DNA from: an uncultured Ruminococcus sp.
GTDB lineage: Bacteria > Bacillota > Clostridia > Oscillospirales > Ruminococcaceae
Assembly: GCA_947624255.1 (NCBI GenBank)
Contig: CANQJO010000014.1
Location: forward strand, 1 to 46,795
Length of the DNA stretch: 46,795 nt
Direction of reading: 5' to 3'
This document shows positions 33,361-41,344 of this stretch, in pieces. The notes beneath the pieces were generated by a model. That model worked only from the letters and a program-made list of their open reading frames with translations, had not been told where the DNA came from and did not search any database. Position 1 is the first letter of the stretch. Every line of letters begins with the position of its first letter. The position numbers and the translations under genes are program-made.

Positions 33361-34143
33361 ATGGAAAATAAATTAAAGCTTTACGGATTTAATAATCTGA
33401 CAAAATCGTTGAGCTTCAACATATACGATGTCTGTTACGCAAAGACTCCTAAGGAGCAGATGGAGTATATCGCTTATGTAGACGAGCAGTACAACTCCCG
33501 GAGGATCACGGATATAATGACGAACCTCACACGCATGATAGGAGCACAGGTACTCAGCATTTCAAGGCAGGATTACGATCCGCAGGGAGCATCGGCAACT
33601 TTTCTCATAGCCGATGACACCATGGTCCCGACCGGAGGTACTGAAACTGTTGCACATCTCGATAAGAGCCATGTCACAGTTCACACATATCCGGAGTATC
33701 ACCCCGACACCAGTATAGCCACGTTCCGTGTTGATATTGACGTTGCGACCTGCGGAAAGATAACTCCTCTGACGGCATTGGACTATCTTATCGGCAGCTT
33801 TGACTCCGATATTATTACCATGGATTACCGTGTAAGAGGATTTACACGCAGTCTGAACGGGGAGAAGGTCTTCATAGATCACAATATAACCTCCATACAG
33901 GATTATATTGATGATGAGCTCCTCCGGAAATATGATGCCGCAGATATCAACGTATATCAGGCGAATATGTTCCATACGAAGATGCTCATAAGGGAGCTTG
34001 ATCTTCAGAATTATCTTTTCAACACTGATGTGAATGAGCTTCCGGCAGAAAGGCGTGATGAGATCAGATCGGCTTTGAAAAGGGAAATGATAGAAATTTT
34101 CAGCGGAAGGAACGTGTTTGAAAATGGCGCTTTCACAGGTTGA
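33361..34143 (+). CDS. speD: S-adenosylmethionine decarboxylase, E. coli type
   Basis: SpeD makes decarboxylated SAM, the aminopropyl donor for spermidine. The 260-residue protein is the long proteobacterial-type class, not the short Bacillus form: N-terminal LYGFNNLTKSLSFNIYD, the self-cleavage site HLDKSHVTVHTYPE, where Ser103 becomes the pyruvoyl cofactor, and FRVDIDVATCGKITPL. The proenzyme splits before Ser103. GAGAGGTG precedes the ATG. It is the first gene of the operon and overlaps the next by about 20 bases. Confidence 0.95.
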   Translation: MENKLKLYGFNNLTKSLSFNIYDVCYAKTPKEQMEYIAYVDEQYNSRRITDIMTNLTRMIGAQVLSISRQDYDPQGASATFLIADDTMVPTGGTETVAHLDKSHVTVHTYPEYHPDTSIATFRVDIDVATCGKITPLTALDYLIGSFDSDIITMDYRVRGFTRSLNGEKVFIDHNITSIQDYIDDELLRKYDAADINVYQANMFHTKMLIRELDLQNYLFNTDVNELPAERRDEIRSALKREMIEIFSGRNVFENGAFTG

Positions 34144-35569
34144 TGCACCGATATATGAGGCTCTCAGGAAATTCCGCCGCATGAGAGTCGTGCCCTTTGA
34201 TGTTCCGGGACACAAGAGGGGACGGGGGAATATGGAGCTTACGGAATTTCTTGGAGAGGACTGCATGAACGTTGATGTAAACTCCATGAAACCGCTTGAC
34301 AATCTATGCCACCCCGTCTCTGTGATAAAGGACGCAGAGGAGCTTGCGGCAATGGCATTCGGAGCGGCAAACGCATTTTTCATGGTCGGAGGAACTACCT
34401 CTGCCGTGCAGGCAATGATAATGTATGCCTGCAAAAGCGGTGACAAGATAATCATGCCGAGAAATGTTCACAGGAGCGCAATAAATGCGCTGATATTGTG
34501 TGATGCCACACCCGTTTATGTTAATCCCGATGTGAATCATCAGCTTGGTATCTCACTGGGAATGTCTGTCTCACAGGTGGAGCAGGCTATCAGAGAGAAT
34601 CCCGATGCTAAGGCGATCATGGTAAATAATCCCACATATTACGGTATATGTTCAGATCTTAAACGCATCACCGAGCTTGCACACGCTCACGGAATGCTGG
34701 TTCTTGTGGACGAGGCTCACGGAACGCATTTTTACTTCGGCGAGAATTTCCCCATATCGGCAATGGCGGCAGGAGCTGATATCGCCTCTGCAAGTATGCA
34801 CAAGTCCGGAGGAAGTCTGACGCAAAGCTCATTCCTGCTGATGGGAGAGCGCATAAATGCCGATTATATGCGTCAGGTGGTGAATCTTACACAGACGACA
34901 AGCGCATCATATCTGCTTTTGTCCAGTCTTGATATATCACGGAAGAGGCTTGCACTCAGCGGCAGCGTAATTTTTGAAAAGACCGTTGAAATGGCAGAAT
35001 ACGCCCGTGAAGAGATAAATGCGGTGGGAGGTTTCTATGCCTTCTCAAAGGAGCTTGTGAACGGTGACAGCGTATATGATTTTGACGTGTCTAAGCTGTC
35101 GGTGCATACGCTCCCGGTGGGACTTGCAGGCATTGAGGTATATGATCTGCTGCGTGACGAATATGATATCCAGATAGAATTCGGAGACATCGGGAACATA
35201 CTTGCATACGTCTCGGTCGGAGACAGAAAACGGGATATTGAGCGTCTCATAAGTGCTCTCTCGGAGATAAAACGCAGATTCGGCAGATCGGGTGCCGGAA
35301 TGCTTACACAAGAGTATATAGATCCGATAGTGGCAGAAACTCCGAGAAGGGCATTTTATGCGGAGAAAAAGGCGCTTCCGCTGAAAGAGTCCGCAGGTCA
35401 TGTATGTTCGGAATTTGTAATGTGCTATCCGCCGGGGATACCTATACTTGCTCCGGGAGAGCTTATCACGGAGGAAATAGTCGAATACATTGAATACGCT
35501 AAGGCAAAGGGCTGTCAGATGACCGGAACAGAGGATATCAACATGGAACGTATCAACGTTCTTGCATGA
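34124..35569 (+). CDS. speA: PLP-dependent arginine/lysine/ornithine decarboxylase, probably SpeA
   Basis: The protein of about 481 residues belongs to the fold-type I (Orn/Lys/Arg) decarboxylases: VPFDVPGHKRGRGN at the start, GGTTSAVQAMI, LVDEAHGTHFYFG with the cofactor-binding Asp near residue 205, and SMHKSGGSLTQSSFLL with the Schiff-base Lys near 232. The short form without a wing domain is typical for Gram-positive SpeA/YaaO/Cad. The downstream speB argues for arginine as substrate (arginine to agmatine); lysine or ornithine cannot be excluded from motifs. The start is uncertain: ATG 34124 is given, but TTG 34118 has better spacing from AAGGA. The gene overlaps the end of speD. Confidence 0.88.
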   Translation: MALSQVDAPIYEALRKFRRMRVVPFDVPGHKRGRGNMELTEFLGEDCMNVDVNSMKPLDNLCHPVSVIKDAEELAAMAFGAANAFFMVGGTTSAVQAMIMYACKSGDKIIMPRNVHRSAINALILCDATPVYVNPDVNHQLGISLGMSVSQVEQAIRENPDAKAIMVNNPTYYGICSDLKRITELAHAHGMLVLVDEAHGTHFYFGENFPISAMAAGADIASASMHKSGGSLTQSSFLLMGERINADYMRQVVNLTQTTSASYLLLSSLDISRKRLALSGSVIFEKTVEMAEYAREEINAVGGFYAFSKELVNGDSVYDFDVSKLSVHTLPVGLAGIEVYDLLRDEYDIQIEFGDIGNILAYVSVGDRKRDIERLISALSEIKRRFGRSGAGMLTQEYIDPIVAETPRRAFYAEKKALPLKESAGHVCSEFVMCYPPGIPILAPGELITEEIVEYIEYAKAKGCQMTGTEDINMERINVLA

Positions 35570-35654
35570 AGCTGACGAGTGTACAGATCCTGCTGTATAA
35601 AAAATGATTTATCCGGTGCAGTATCAACTGCCCTGAAGAATATGGAGAAATTAT

Positions 35655-36506
35655 ATGGAATTATGGTTTACGGAGCGTCACACTCCGAATGTAAAATTTT
35701 CAATAAAAGTGGATCATCAGCTTTACAGCGGAAACAGTGAGTTTCAGCGGATAGACGTTTTTGACTCTAAGGAGTTCGGACGCTTCCTTACGCTGGACGG
35801 CTATATGATGCTTACCGAAAAGGACGAATTTATCTATCACGAGATGATAACGCATACTCCCATGGCGGTACACCCCGATCCGAAAAATATACTTGTCATC
35901 GGTGCGGGTGACGGGGGAGTTATACGTGAGCTGACGAGGTATCCCTCTGTTGAGAACATAGATCTCGTTGAGATAGATGAGCTTGTGGTAGAGGTGAGCA
36001 AAAAGTTTCTGCCTACGACCGCCTGCCGGTTTGGCGATCCGAGAGTCCATGTATACTATGAGGACGGCGTGAAGTTCATTCGCCGCTGTGAGGATAAATA
36101 TGACGTTATCATAGTTGACTCGACCGATCCGTTTGGTCCGGGAGAGGGACTGTTCACCAAAGAGTTTTACGGAAGCTGCAGCAAAGCACTCCATGAGGAC
36201 GGCATCATGGTGAACCAGCATGAGAGTCCGTTCTATGATGAAGATGCTGCTGCAATGCAGCGTTCTCACAAAAGGATCGTAGAGAGCTTTCCGATAAGCA
36301 AGGTCTATCAGGCGCATATCCCCACATATCCCTCGGGACATTGGCTGTTCGGATTTGCATCAAAGAAATATCACCCGACAAACGATTACAACGGCACAAA
36401 ATGGAGTATGCTCGGAATAAAAACACGCTACTATAACTCCCGTCTCCATGTGGGAGCGTTTGCACTGCCGAATTATGTAGAGGAGCTGCTGAGAGATGTT
36501 GAATAA
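35655..36506 (+). CDS. speE: Spermidine synthase (aminopropyltransferase)
   Basis: SpeE transfers the aminopropyl group of decarboxylated SAM to putrescine, or in some bacteria to agmatine. The 283-residue protein has WFTERHTPNVKFSIKV, LTLDGYMMLTEKDEFIYHEM, the SAM-binding VIGAGDGGVIREL near residue 85 and DSTDPFGPGEGLF near 155 with the catalytic Asp. Length and motifs match the family. Its end overlaps the speB start by 11 bases, so both are translationally coupled. The pairing of SpeE with SpeB leaves open the order aminopropylation of agmatine first, then hydrolysis. Confidence 0.95.
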   Translation: MELWFTERHTPNVKFSIKVDHQLYSGNSEFQRIDVFDSKEFGRFLTLDGYMMLTEKDEFIYHEMITHTPMAVHPDPKNILVIGAGDGGVIRELTRYPSVENIDLVEIDELVVEVSKKFLPTTACRFGDPRVHVYYEDGVKFIRRCEDKYDVIIVDSTDPFGPGEGLFTKEFYGSCSKALHEDGIMVNQHESPFYDEDAAAMQRSHKRIVESFPISKVYQAHIPTYPSGHWLFGFASKKYHPTNDYNGTKWSMLGIKTRYYNSRLHVGAFALPNYVEELLRDVE

Positions 36507-37347
36507 GAACATACAGACATTCATTGCCTGTGACGGAGAGTATGATGCATCGAAGATCATTCTTTTCGGTGCGCCGTTTGACGGGACTACAAGTTTTCGG
36601 CCGGGAACGAGATTCGGTCCTTCTGCAATACGTAATGAAAGCTACGGCATCGAGACATACAGTCCGTATCAGAACAAGGATATGACCGACTACAGCTATT
36701 TTGACAGCGGAGACATTGAGCTTCCGTTCGGCAGTACGAACCGTGCTGTTGCCGATATCGCCATGCGTGCGGATATGATACTCACAGACGGCAAGCTGCC
36801 GTTCATGATAGGCGGAGAGCATCTTGTGACGCTCGGCTCTGTTATGGCAGTAAAAGAGAAAATCGAAGATCTGTATATCATTCACTTTGATGCTCATGCC
36901 GATCTGCGTGACGATTATCTGGGGCAAAAGCTGTCCCATGCCTGCGTACTGCGGAGATGTCATGAGCTTGTGGGCGACGGTCATATTTTCCAGTTCGGCA
37001 TCAGGAGCGGCGACAGGGAGGAATTTTACTTTGCCGATGAGCATACAGAGATGCACAAATTCAATTTTGAGGGACTTGAGAAAACGGCAGAAGCTCTCAA
37101 AGGCAGGAGTGTTTATCTTACGGTAGACCTTGATGTTCTCGATCCGTCAATTTTCCCCGGAACAGGCACTCCGGAGGCAGGCGGTGTTACATTTGATGAG
37201 CTGCGCAAAGCCGTTACGCTTATCTGTGAAAGGCTGAATATAGTCGGCTGTGACGTGAACGAGCTTAGTCCCGTTTATGATCAGAGCGGAGTTTCAACGG
37301 CTGCAGCCTGCAAAATTATAAGAGAAATGCTGCTGGCAATGTCATAA
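36496..37347 (+). CDS. speB: Agmatinase (ureohydrolase family)
   Basis: SpeB hydrolyses agmatine to putrescine and urea, or aminopropylagmatine to spermidine. The 283-residue ureohydrolase has the Mn2+ ligands in GGEHLVTLG, IIHFDAHADLRDDY and YLTVDLDVLDPS, and the start KIILFGAPFDGTTSFRPGTRFGP. Its place after speA and speE defines the arginine route. It overlaps speE and is followed 25 bases later by the carboxynorspermidine dehydrogenase gene. Confidence 0.93.
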   Translation: MLNKNIQTFIACDGEYDASKIILFGAPFDGTTSFRPGTRFGPSAIRNESYGIETYSPYQNKDMTDYSYFDSGDIELPFGSTNRAVADIAMRADMILTDGKLPFMIGGEHLVTLGSVMAVKEKIEDLYIIHFDAHADLRDDYLGQKLSHACVLRRCHELVGDGHIFQFGIRSGDREEFYFADEHTEMHKFNFEGLEKTAEALKGRSVYLTVDLDVLDPSIFPGTGTPEAGGVTFDELRKAVTLICERLNIVGCDVNELSPVYDQSGVSTAAACKIIREMLLAMS

Positions 37348-37372
37348 AATCATATAAAAGGAGTATTTAAAA

Positions 37373-38575
37373 ATGAAAAAATGTATGATAATCGGCTGCG
37401 GAGGAGTTGCCTCCGTGGCGATACACAAATGCTGTCAGAACAGCGAAGTTTTTGAGGGTATAATGATCGCAAGCCGTACAAAATCAAAATGTGATGCGCT
37501 TAAAGAAAAGTTACAGCCTGCGACAAAAACAGTCATTGAAACGGCTCAGGTCAATGCTGATAATGTTGACGAGCTTATCACTCTTATAGGGGCTTACAAG
37601 CCCGATGTTGTACTGAATCTTGCACTGCCCTATCAGGATCTTACTATCATGGACGCTTGCCTTGCTACGAAAACTCACTATGTCGATACGGCAAACTATG
37701 AACCGCTCGATACTGCAAAATTTGAATACAAATGGCAGTGGGCATACCGTGAGCGATACAGAGAGGCAGGTATAACCGCACTTCTCGGCAGCGGATTTGA
37801 TCCGGGTGTTACGGGAGTTTTTTCGGCATATGCCGCGAAGCACCACTTCGATGAGATAAATTATATAGATATCCTTGACTGCAACGGCGGAGATCACGGA
37901 TATCCGTTTGCGACAAATTTCAATCCGGAGATAAATATCCGTGAGGTATCGGCAAACGGCAGCTATATTGAGGACGGCAAATGGATCGAGACAAAGCCTA
38001 TGGAGATAAAGCGTGTGTATAATTTCAAAGGAGTCGGCGAAAAGGATATGTACCTTTTGCACCACGAGGAGCTTGAATCTCTTGCGCTGAATATAAAGGG
38101 AATAAAAAGAATACGATTTTTTATGACGTTCGGTCAGAGCTATCTCACCCACCTGAAATGTCTTGAAAATGTGGGAATGACCTCTATCGAGCCGATCATG
38201 TATGAAGGCAGAGAGATCGTTCCGCTGCAATTTTTGAAAGCTGTACTGCCCGATCCGGCATCTCTTGGTCCGAGAACGGTTGGCAAAACCAATATCGGCT
38301 GCATATTCAGAGGTAAAAAGGACGGTAAGGACAAGAATTACTACCTCTACAATATATGCGATCATCAGGAATGTTACAGGGAAGTCGGCTCACAGGCGAT
38401 CTCCTATACAACAGGCGTACCTGCAATGATCGGGGCAATGATGATAATGACAGGTCAGTGGAACAAGGCAGGCGTTTACAATATCGAGGAATTCGATCCG
38501 GATCCGTTTATGGAGGCTCTCAACAAATGGGGACTGCCGTGGGAGGAGGACTTCAACCCCGTTTTAGTGGATTAG
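37373..38575 (+). CDS. Carboxynorspermidine/carboxyspermidine dehydrogenase
   Basis: The 400-residue protein belongs to the saccharopine dehydrogenase-like family: N-terminal Rossmann MIIGCGGVASVAIHKC, then YVDTANYEP, LLGSGFDPGVTGVFSAYAAK and GDHGYPFATNFNPEINIRE. In polyamine gene clusters such proteins reductively join aspartate semialdehyde to putrescine (or diaminopropane) to give carboxyspermidine. nspC, the decarboxylase for that product, follows two genes later, supporting this reading over a lysine-pathway role. AAAGGAG precedes the ATG. Confidence 0.9.
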   Translation: MKKCMIIGCGGVASVAIHKCCQNSEVFEGIMIASRTKSKCDALKEKLQPATKTVIETAQVNADNVDELITLIGAYKPDVVLNLALPYQDLTIMDACLATKTHYVDTANYEPLDTAKFEYKWQWAYRERYREAGITALLGSGFDPGVTGVFSAYAAKHHFDEINYIDILDCNGGDHGYPFATNFNPEINIREVSANGSYIEDGKWIETKPMEIKRVYNFKGVGEKDMYLLHHEELESLALNIKGIKRIRFFMTFGQSYLTHLKCLENVGMTSIEPIMYEGREIVPLQFLKAVLPDPASLGPRTVGKTNIGCIFRGKKDGKDKNYYLYNICDHQECYREVGSQAISYTTGVPAMIGAMMIMTGQWNKAGVYNIEEFDPDPFMEALNKWGLPWEEDFNPVLVD

Positions 38576-38664
38576 CACCGACAAAGATCCGCATAATGAT
38601 GCAATCGCAGATATTTACCGATATTTGCGTTTGAAATAAATTTAAGAAAAGGAAAGTGATCGAA

Positions 38665-38985
38665 ATGATGATCGTAACTACCGATTACATCACAGGAAAA
38701 AAACTCCGGATGCTGAAGCTTGTAAAGGGCTCAACGGTATTATCCAAGCATATTGGCAAGGATATTGCCGCATCGTTCAAGCAGCTCGTGGGAGGAGAAC
38801 TAAAGGACTACACGGCTATGGTAAATGAGGCAAGAGATGTAGCTCTCAAGCGTATGATGGACGAGGCTCAGAAAGCAGGAGCAGATGCTGTTGTGAATGT
38901 GCGTTTCTCATCATCAGAGATAATGCAGGGCGCTGCCGAGATGATCGCATACGGTACAGCGGTAAAATTTGACGGCGAGGAATAA
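38665..38985 (+). CDS. YbjQ-family (UPF0145) small protein
   Basis: The 106-residue protein has the YbjQ/UPF0145 pattern: a first beta strand MIVTTDYITGKKL, a glycine-rich middle, LKDYTAMVNEARDVALKRM and a final AGADAVVNVRFSSSEI with AYGTAVKF. The family forms pentameric rings and is annotated as putative heavy-metal-binding; no biochemical role is settled. It sits between the carboxyspermidine dehydrogenase and decarboxylase genes, separated by 89 and 98 bases. ATG 38665 lies 11 bases after AAGGA; a second ATG at 38668 and a GTG at 38656 are alternatives. A CGCA...TGCG hairpin stands in the gap before it (about 38608-38631). Confidence 0.8.
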   Translation: MMIVTTDYITGKKLRMLKLVKGSTVLSKHIGKDIAASFKQLVGGELKDYTAMVNEARDVALKRMMDEAQKAGADAVVNVRFSSSEIMQGAAEMIAYGTAVKFDGEE

Positions 38986-39083
38986 TTGCCCAAAAGAAAG
39001 CATATTAAGGTAATACCGTACAGAGCCGTCAGACGTGCTTTGTGCGGTGTTGCATTAAATACATTAAAAAGGATGAATAGCAA

Positions 39084-40229
39084 TTGAGCGAAAGCACTAT
39101 AAGAGAGATAAAAAATGCCCTCCCGACGCCCTGTTATGTTATTGACGAGGAGCGTATCATTCGCAATCTTGAAATACTTCACGGAGTTGAGATCCGGACC
39201 GGAGCAAAAATTCTTCTTGCGCAGAAAGCGTTCTCCTGTTATCACCTGTATCCGCTGATAGGGGAGTACCTTTCCGGAACGGCGTGCAGCGGACTTTTTG
39301 AGGCACGTCTCGGCTATGAGGAAATGGGCAGAGAGAATCACGTTTTCTCAGCGGCATACCGTGAGAGCGAGATAGATGAAATAATTTCATACTGCGGTCA
39401 TATAATTTTCAATTCATTCAGTCAGCTTGACAGATACCGTGAACGTGTTCTTTCTGCCGGAAAAAAGATCGGACTGCGCATAAATCCGGAGTATTCAACA
39501 CAGACGGATCACGAGATCTACGATCCATGCTCACCGTCATCACGCCTCGGAATAAGGCAGAAAAATTTCAGATATGACGATATTGACGGTGTAACGGGAC
39601 TTCATTTTCATACACTCTGCGAGCAGAACTCCGACGATCTTGAAGCTACGCTCAATGCTGTTGAGGAGAAATTCGGGGCTGCTCTGAAAAAAATGGAGTG
39701 GATAAATTTCGGCGGAGGACATCACATCACAAGGGAGGACTATGATATTTCCCGTCTGGAGCGCTGTATCCGCCGTATGCAGGATAAATACGGTCTTGAA
39801 GTCTATCTTGAGCCGGGAGAGGCTGTCGCCCTCAATGCCGGATATCTGGTGACGGAGCTCCTTGACATAACCGAAAACGATATGCTTTCCGCAATTGTGG
39901 ATACATCAGCAGCGTGCCATATGCCGGATGTGCTTGAAATGCCGTATCGTCCACCGCTGCTTGATTCGGGAGCACCGGGAGAAAAAGCATTCAGCTATCG
40001 GTTCGGTTCACAGACCTGTCTTGCAGGAGATTCTATAGGAATATATTCATTTGATAAGCCGCTGAAAATCGGCGACAGGCTTGTTTTCGGCGATATGGCG
40101 ATATATTCCATGGTAAAGAACAACACCTTCAACGGAATGCCGCTTCCGGAGATCTTTCTGCTGAAAAGAGATAATTCTGTCATATCATTGAACAAATTCG
40201 GCTATGAGGATTTCAGAAACAGGCTGTAA
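39084..40229 (+). CDS. nspC: Carboxynorspermidine/carboxyspermidine decarboxylase
   Basis: NspC removes CO2 from carboxyspermidine (or carboxynorspermidine) to give spermidine, using PLP on an alanine-racemase-type barrel. The 381-residue protein has TPCYVIDEERIIRNLEIL, AKILLAQKAFSCYHLYPL with the PLP Lys near residue 48, GLRINPEYS, GLHFHTLCEQ, and INFGGGHHITREDYD, then a C-terminal beta domain with VDTSAACHMPDVLEMPYRP. The start is TTG 39084: no ATG is in frame nearby, and AAAGGA stands 10 bases before it. It completes the second spermidine route. Confidence 0.93.
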   Translation: MSESTIREIKNALPTPCYVIDEERIIRNLEILHGVEIRTGAKILLAQKAFSCYHLYPLIGEYLSGTACSGLFEARLGYEEMGRENHVFSAAYRESEIDEIISYCGHIIFNSFSQLDRYRERVLSAGKKIGLRINPEYSTQTDHEIYDPCSPSSRLGIRQKNFRYDDIDGVTGLHFHTLCEQNSDDLEATLNAVEEKFGAALKKMEWINFGGGHHITREDYDISRLERCIRRMQDKYGLEVYLEPGEAVALNAGYLVTELLDITENDMLSAIVDTSAACHMPDVLEMPYRPPLLDSGAPGEKAFSYRFGSQTCLAGDSIGIYSFDKPLKIGDRLVFGDMAIYSMVKNNTFNGMPLPEIFLLKRDNSVISLNKFGYEDFRNRL

Positions 40230-40232
40230 CTC

Positions 40233-40261
40233 TTGACAAAAAAGCTCTGATGAGCTATAAT
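40233..40261 (+). promoter_or_regulatory. Consensus promoter of the amidohydrolase gene
   Basis: TTGACA (40233-40238), 17 bases, TATAAT (40256-40261), three bases after the nspC stop codon. It separates the amidohydrolase from the polyamine operon, at least in part. Confidence 0.85.
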
Positions 40262-40267
40262 ATATCC

Positions 40268-40342
40268 GGGATATCTCCGGCTGCTATTCCAATAAAAGCA
40301 GCGTTATGTACCGGAGATGTCTTAATAATTCTGTACCGAGGT
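40268..40342 (+). promoter_or_regulatory. Structured leader of the amidohydrolase gene
   Basis: ATCTCCGG and CCGGAGAT pair over a ~35-base interval that holds an inner hairpin GCTGC...GCAGC. There is no terminator tail. The fold ends about 20 bases before the ribosome site. No known riboswitch motif was recognised. Confidence 0.4.
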
Positions 40343-40348
40343 ATGGCA

Positions 40349-41161
40349 ATGATAGATAAAAATTATGAGGAATATGAGATAATAGATGCTCATGCACATA
40401 TTTTTCCCGATAAAATAGCGGAAAATGCAACAGTAAATATAGGCAGATTCTACGATCTCCCCATGGATAGCTGTGGGATGAGCAGCCGTCTTGCAGAGAG
40501 CGGAAGCAAGGTAGGTGTGTCGGGATATCTTGTATGCTCTACGGCTACAAAGCCGCACCAGATCGGTTCTATCAATGAATTTATTGCGGAAGAGTGTAGG
40601 AAGTATCCCGAATTCATAGGCTTTGGAACGACTCACCCGGACTCTGCGGATATTGCCGCTGATATAGAGCAGATACGCTCTCTGGGACTGCATGGAGTGA
40701 AACTGCATCCTGATTTTCAGCTTTTCGATGCTGATTCTCCAAAGGCATACAAGATCTATGAGATCATAGAGGGGGAGCTTCCGCTTCTTATCCACTGCGG
40801 CGACAACAGATATGACTACTCTGCTCCTTTCAGAATGGCGAATATTCACCGGGATTTCCCTAAGCTGAAAATGATCTGCGCACATCTCGGAGGATATCAG
40901 CGCTGGGACGAGGCAGCGGAATGTCTTCCCGGACTTGAAAATCTCAGGTTTGATATATGCAGCTCTATGGCATTCTTGAGCCGTGAACGTGCCGCAGATC
41001 TTATAAGAAAATATGGCGTGGAGAATTGTTTTTTCGGTACGGATTTTCCAATGTGGAGCCATGAGGAGGAGCTTGACAGATTTCTCTCACTCGGATTCAC
41101 AAGGGAGGAGAATCAAATGATCCTCGCTGATAATTTCAAAGAGTTCATTCTTAGCGATTGA
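40349..41161 (+). CDS. Amidohydrolase-2 family TIM-barrel metal enzyme
   Basis: The 270-residue protein has the metal-dependent amidohydrolase (PF04909-type) signature: IIDAHAHIFPDK at the start with two metal His, GVKLHPDF, LLIHCGDNRYDYS, MICAHLGGYQRWDEA, and FGTDFPMW with the metal Asp near residue 235. Relatives include decarboxylases and hydrolases of small carboxylates. The substrate here is unknown, and adjacency to the polyamine operon may be chance because it has its own promoter. ATG 40349 is used, with CCGAGGT 6-7 bases before it; the frame is open upstream through the leader. Confidence 0.8.
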   Translation: MIDKNYEEYEIIDAHAHIFPDKIAENATVNIGRFYDLPMDSCGMSSRLAESGSKVGVSGYLVCSTATKPHQIGSINEFIAEECRKYPEFIGFGTTHPDSADIAADIEQIRSLGLHGVKLHPDFQLFDADSPKAYKIYEIIEGELPLLIHCGDNRYDYSAPFRMANIHRDFPKLKMICAHLGGYQRWDEAAECLPGLENLRFDICSSMAFLSRERAADLIRKYGVENCFFGTDFPMWSHEEELDRFLSLGFTREENQMILADNFKEFILSD

Positions 41162-41168
41162 TCATACG

Positions 41169-41219
41169 GGCATCTCTGAAAGCTCCCTTTTGAGAATAGC
41201 TTTCAGGAGATGCCTTTTT
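41169..41219 (+). terminator. Terminator of the amidohydrolase gene
   Basis: GGCATCTC-TGAAAGCT pairs with AGCTTTCA-GGAGATGCC (a 16-bp stem with one bulged base), followed by TTTTT. Confidence 0.85.
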
Positions 41220-41270
41220 GAATGATCGGGCGGAATATATGAATAAAACTTTAAGATTTTTGTATATCCA

Positions 41271-41300
41271 TTGACAAAGATGCCTTTTACATGGTATAAT
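41271..41300 (+). promoter_or_regulatory. Promoter of the hybrid kinase gene
   Basis: TTGACA (41271-41276), 18 bases, TATAAT (41295-41300), about 45 bases before the ATG. Confidence 0.75.
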
Positions 41301-41344
41301 AAAATGATTTTTATAATATTTTCTCTCAAAAGGAGTATTGTCTT

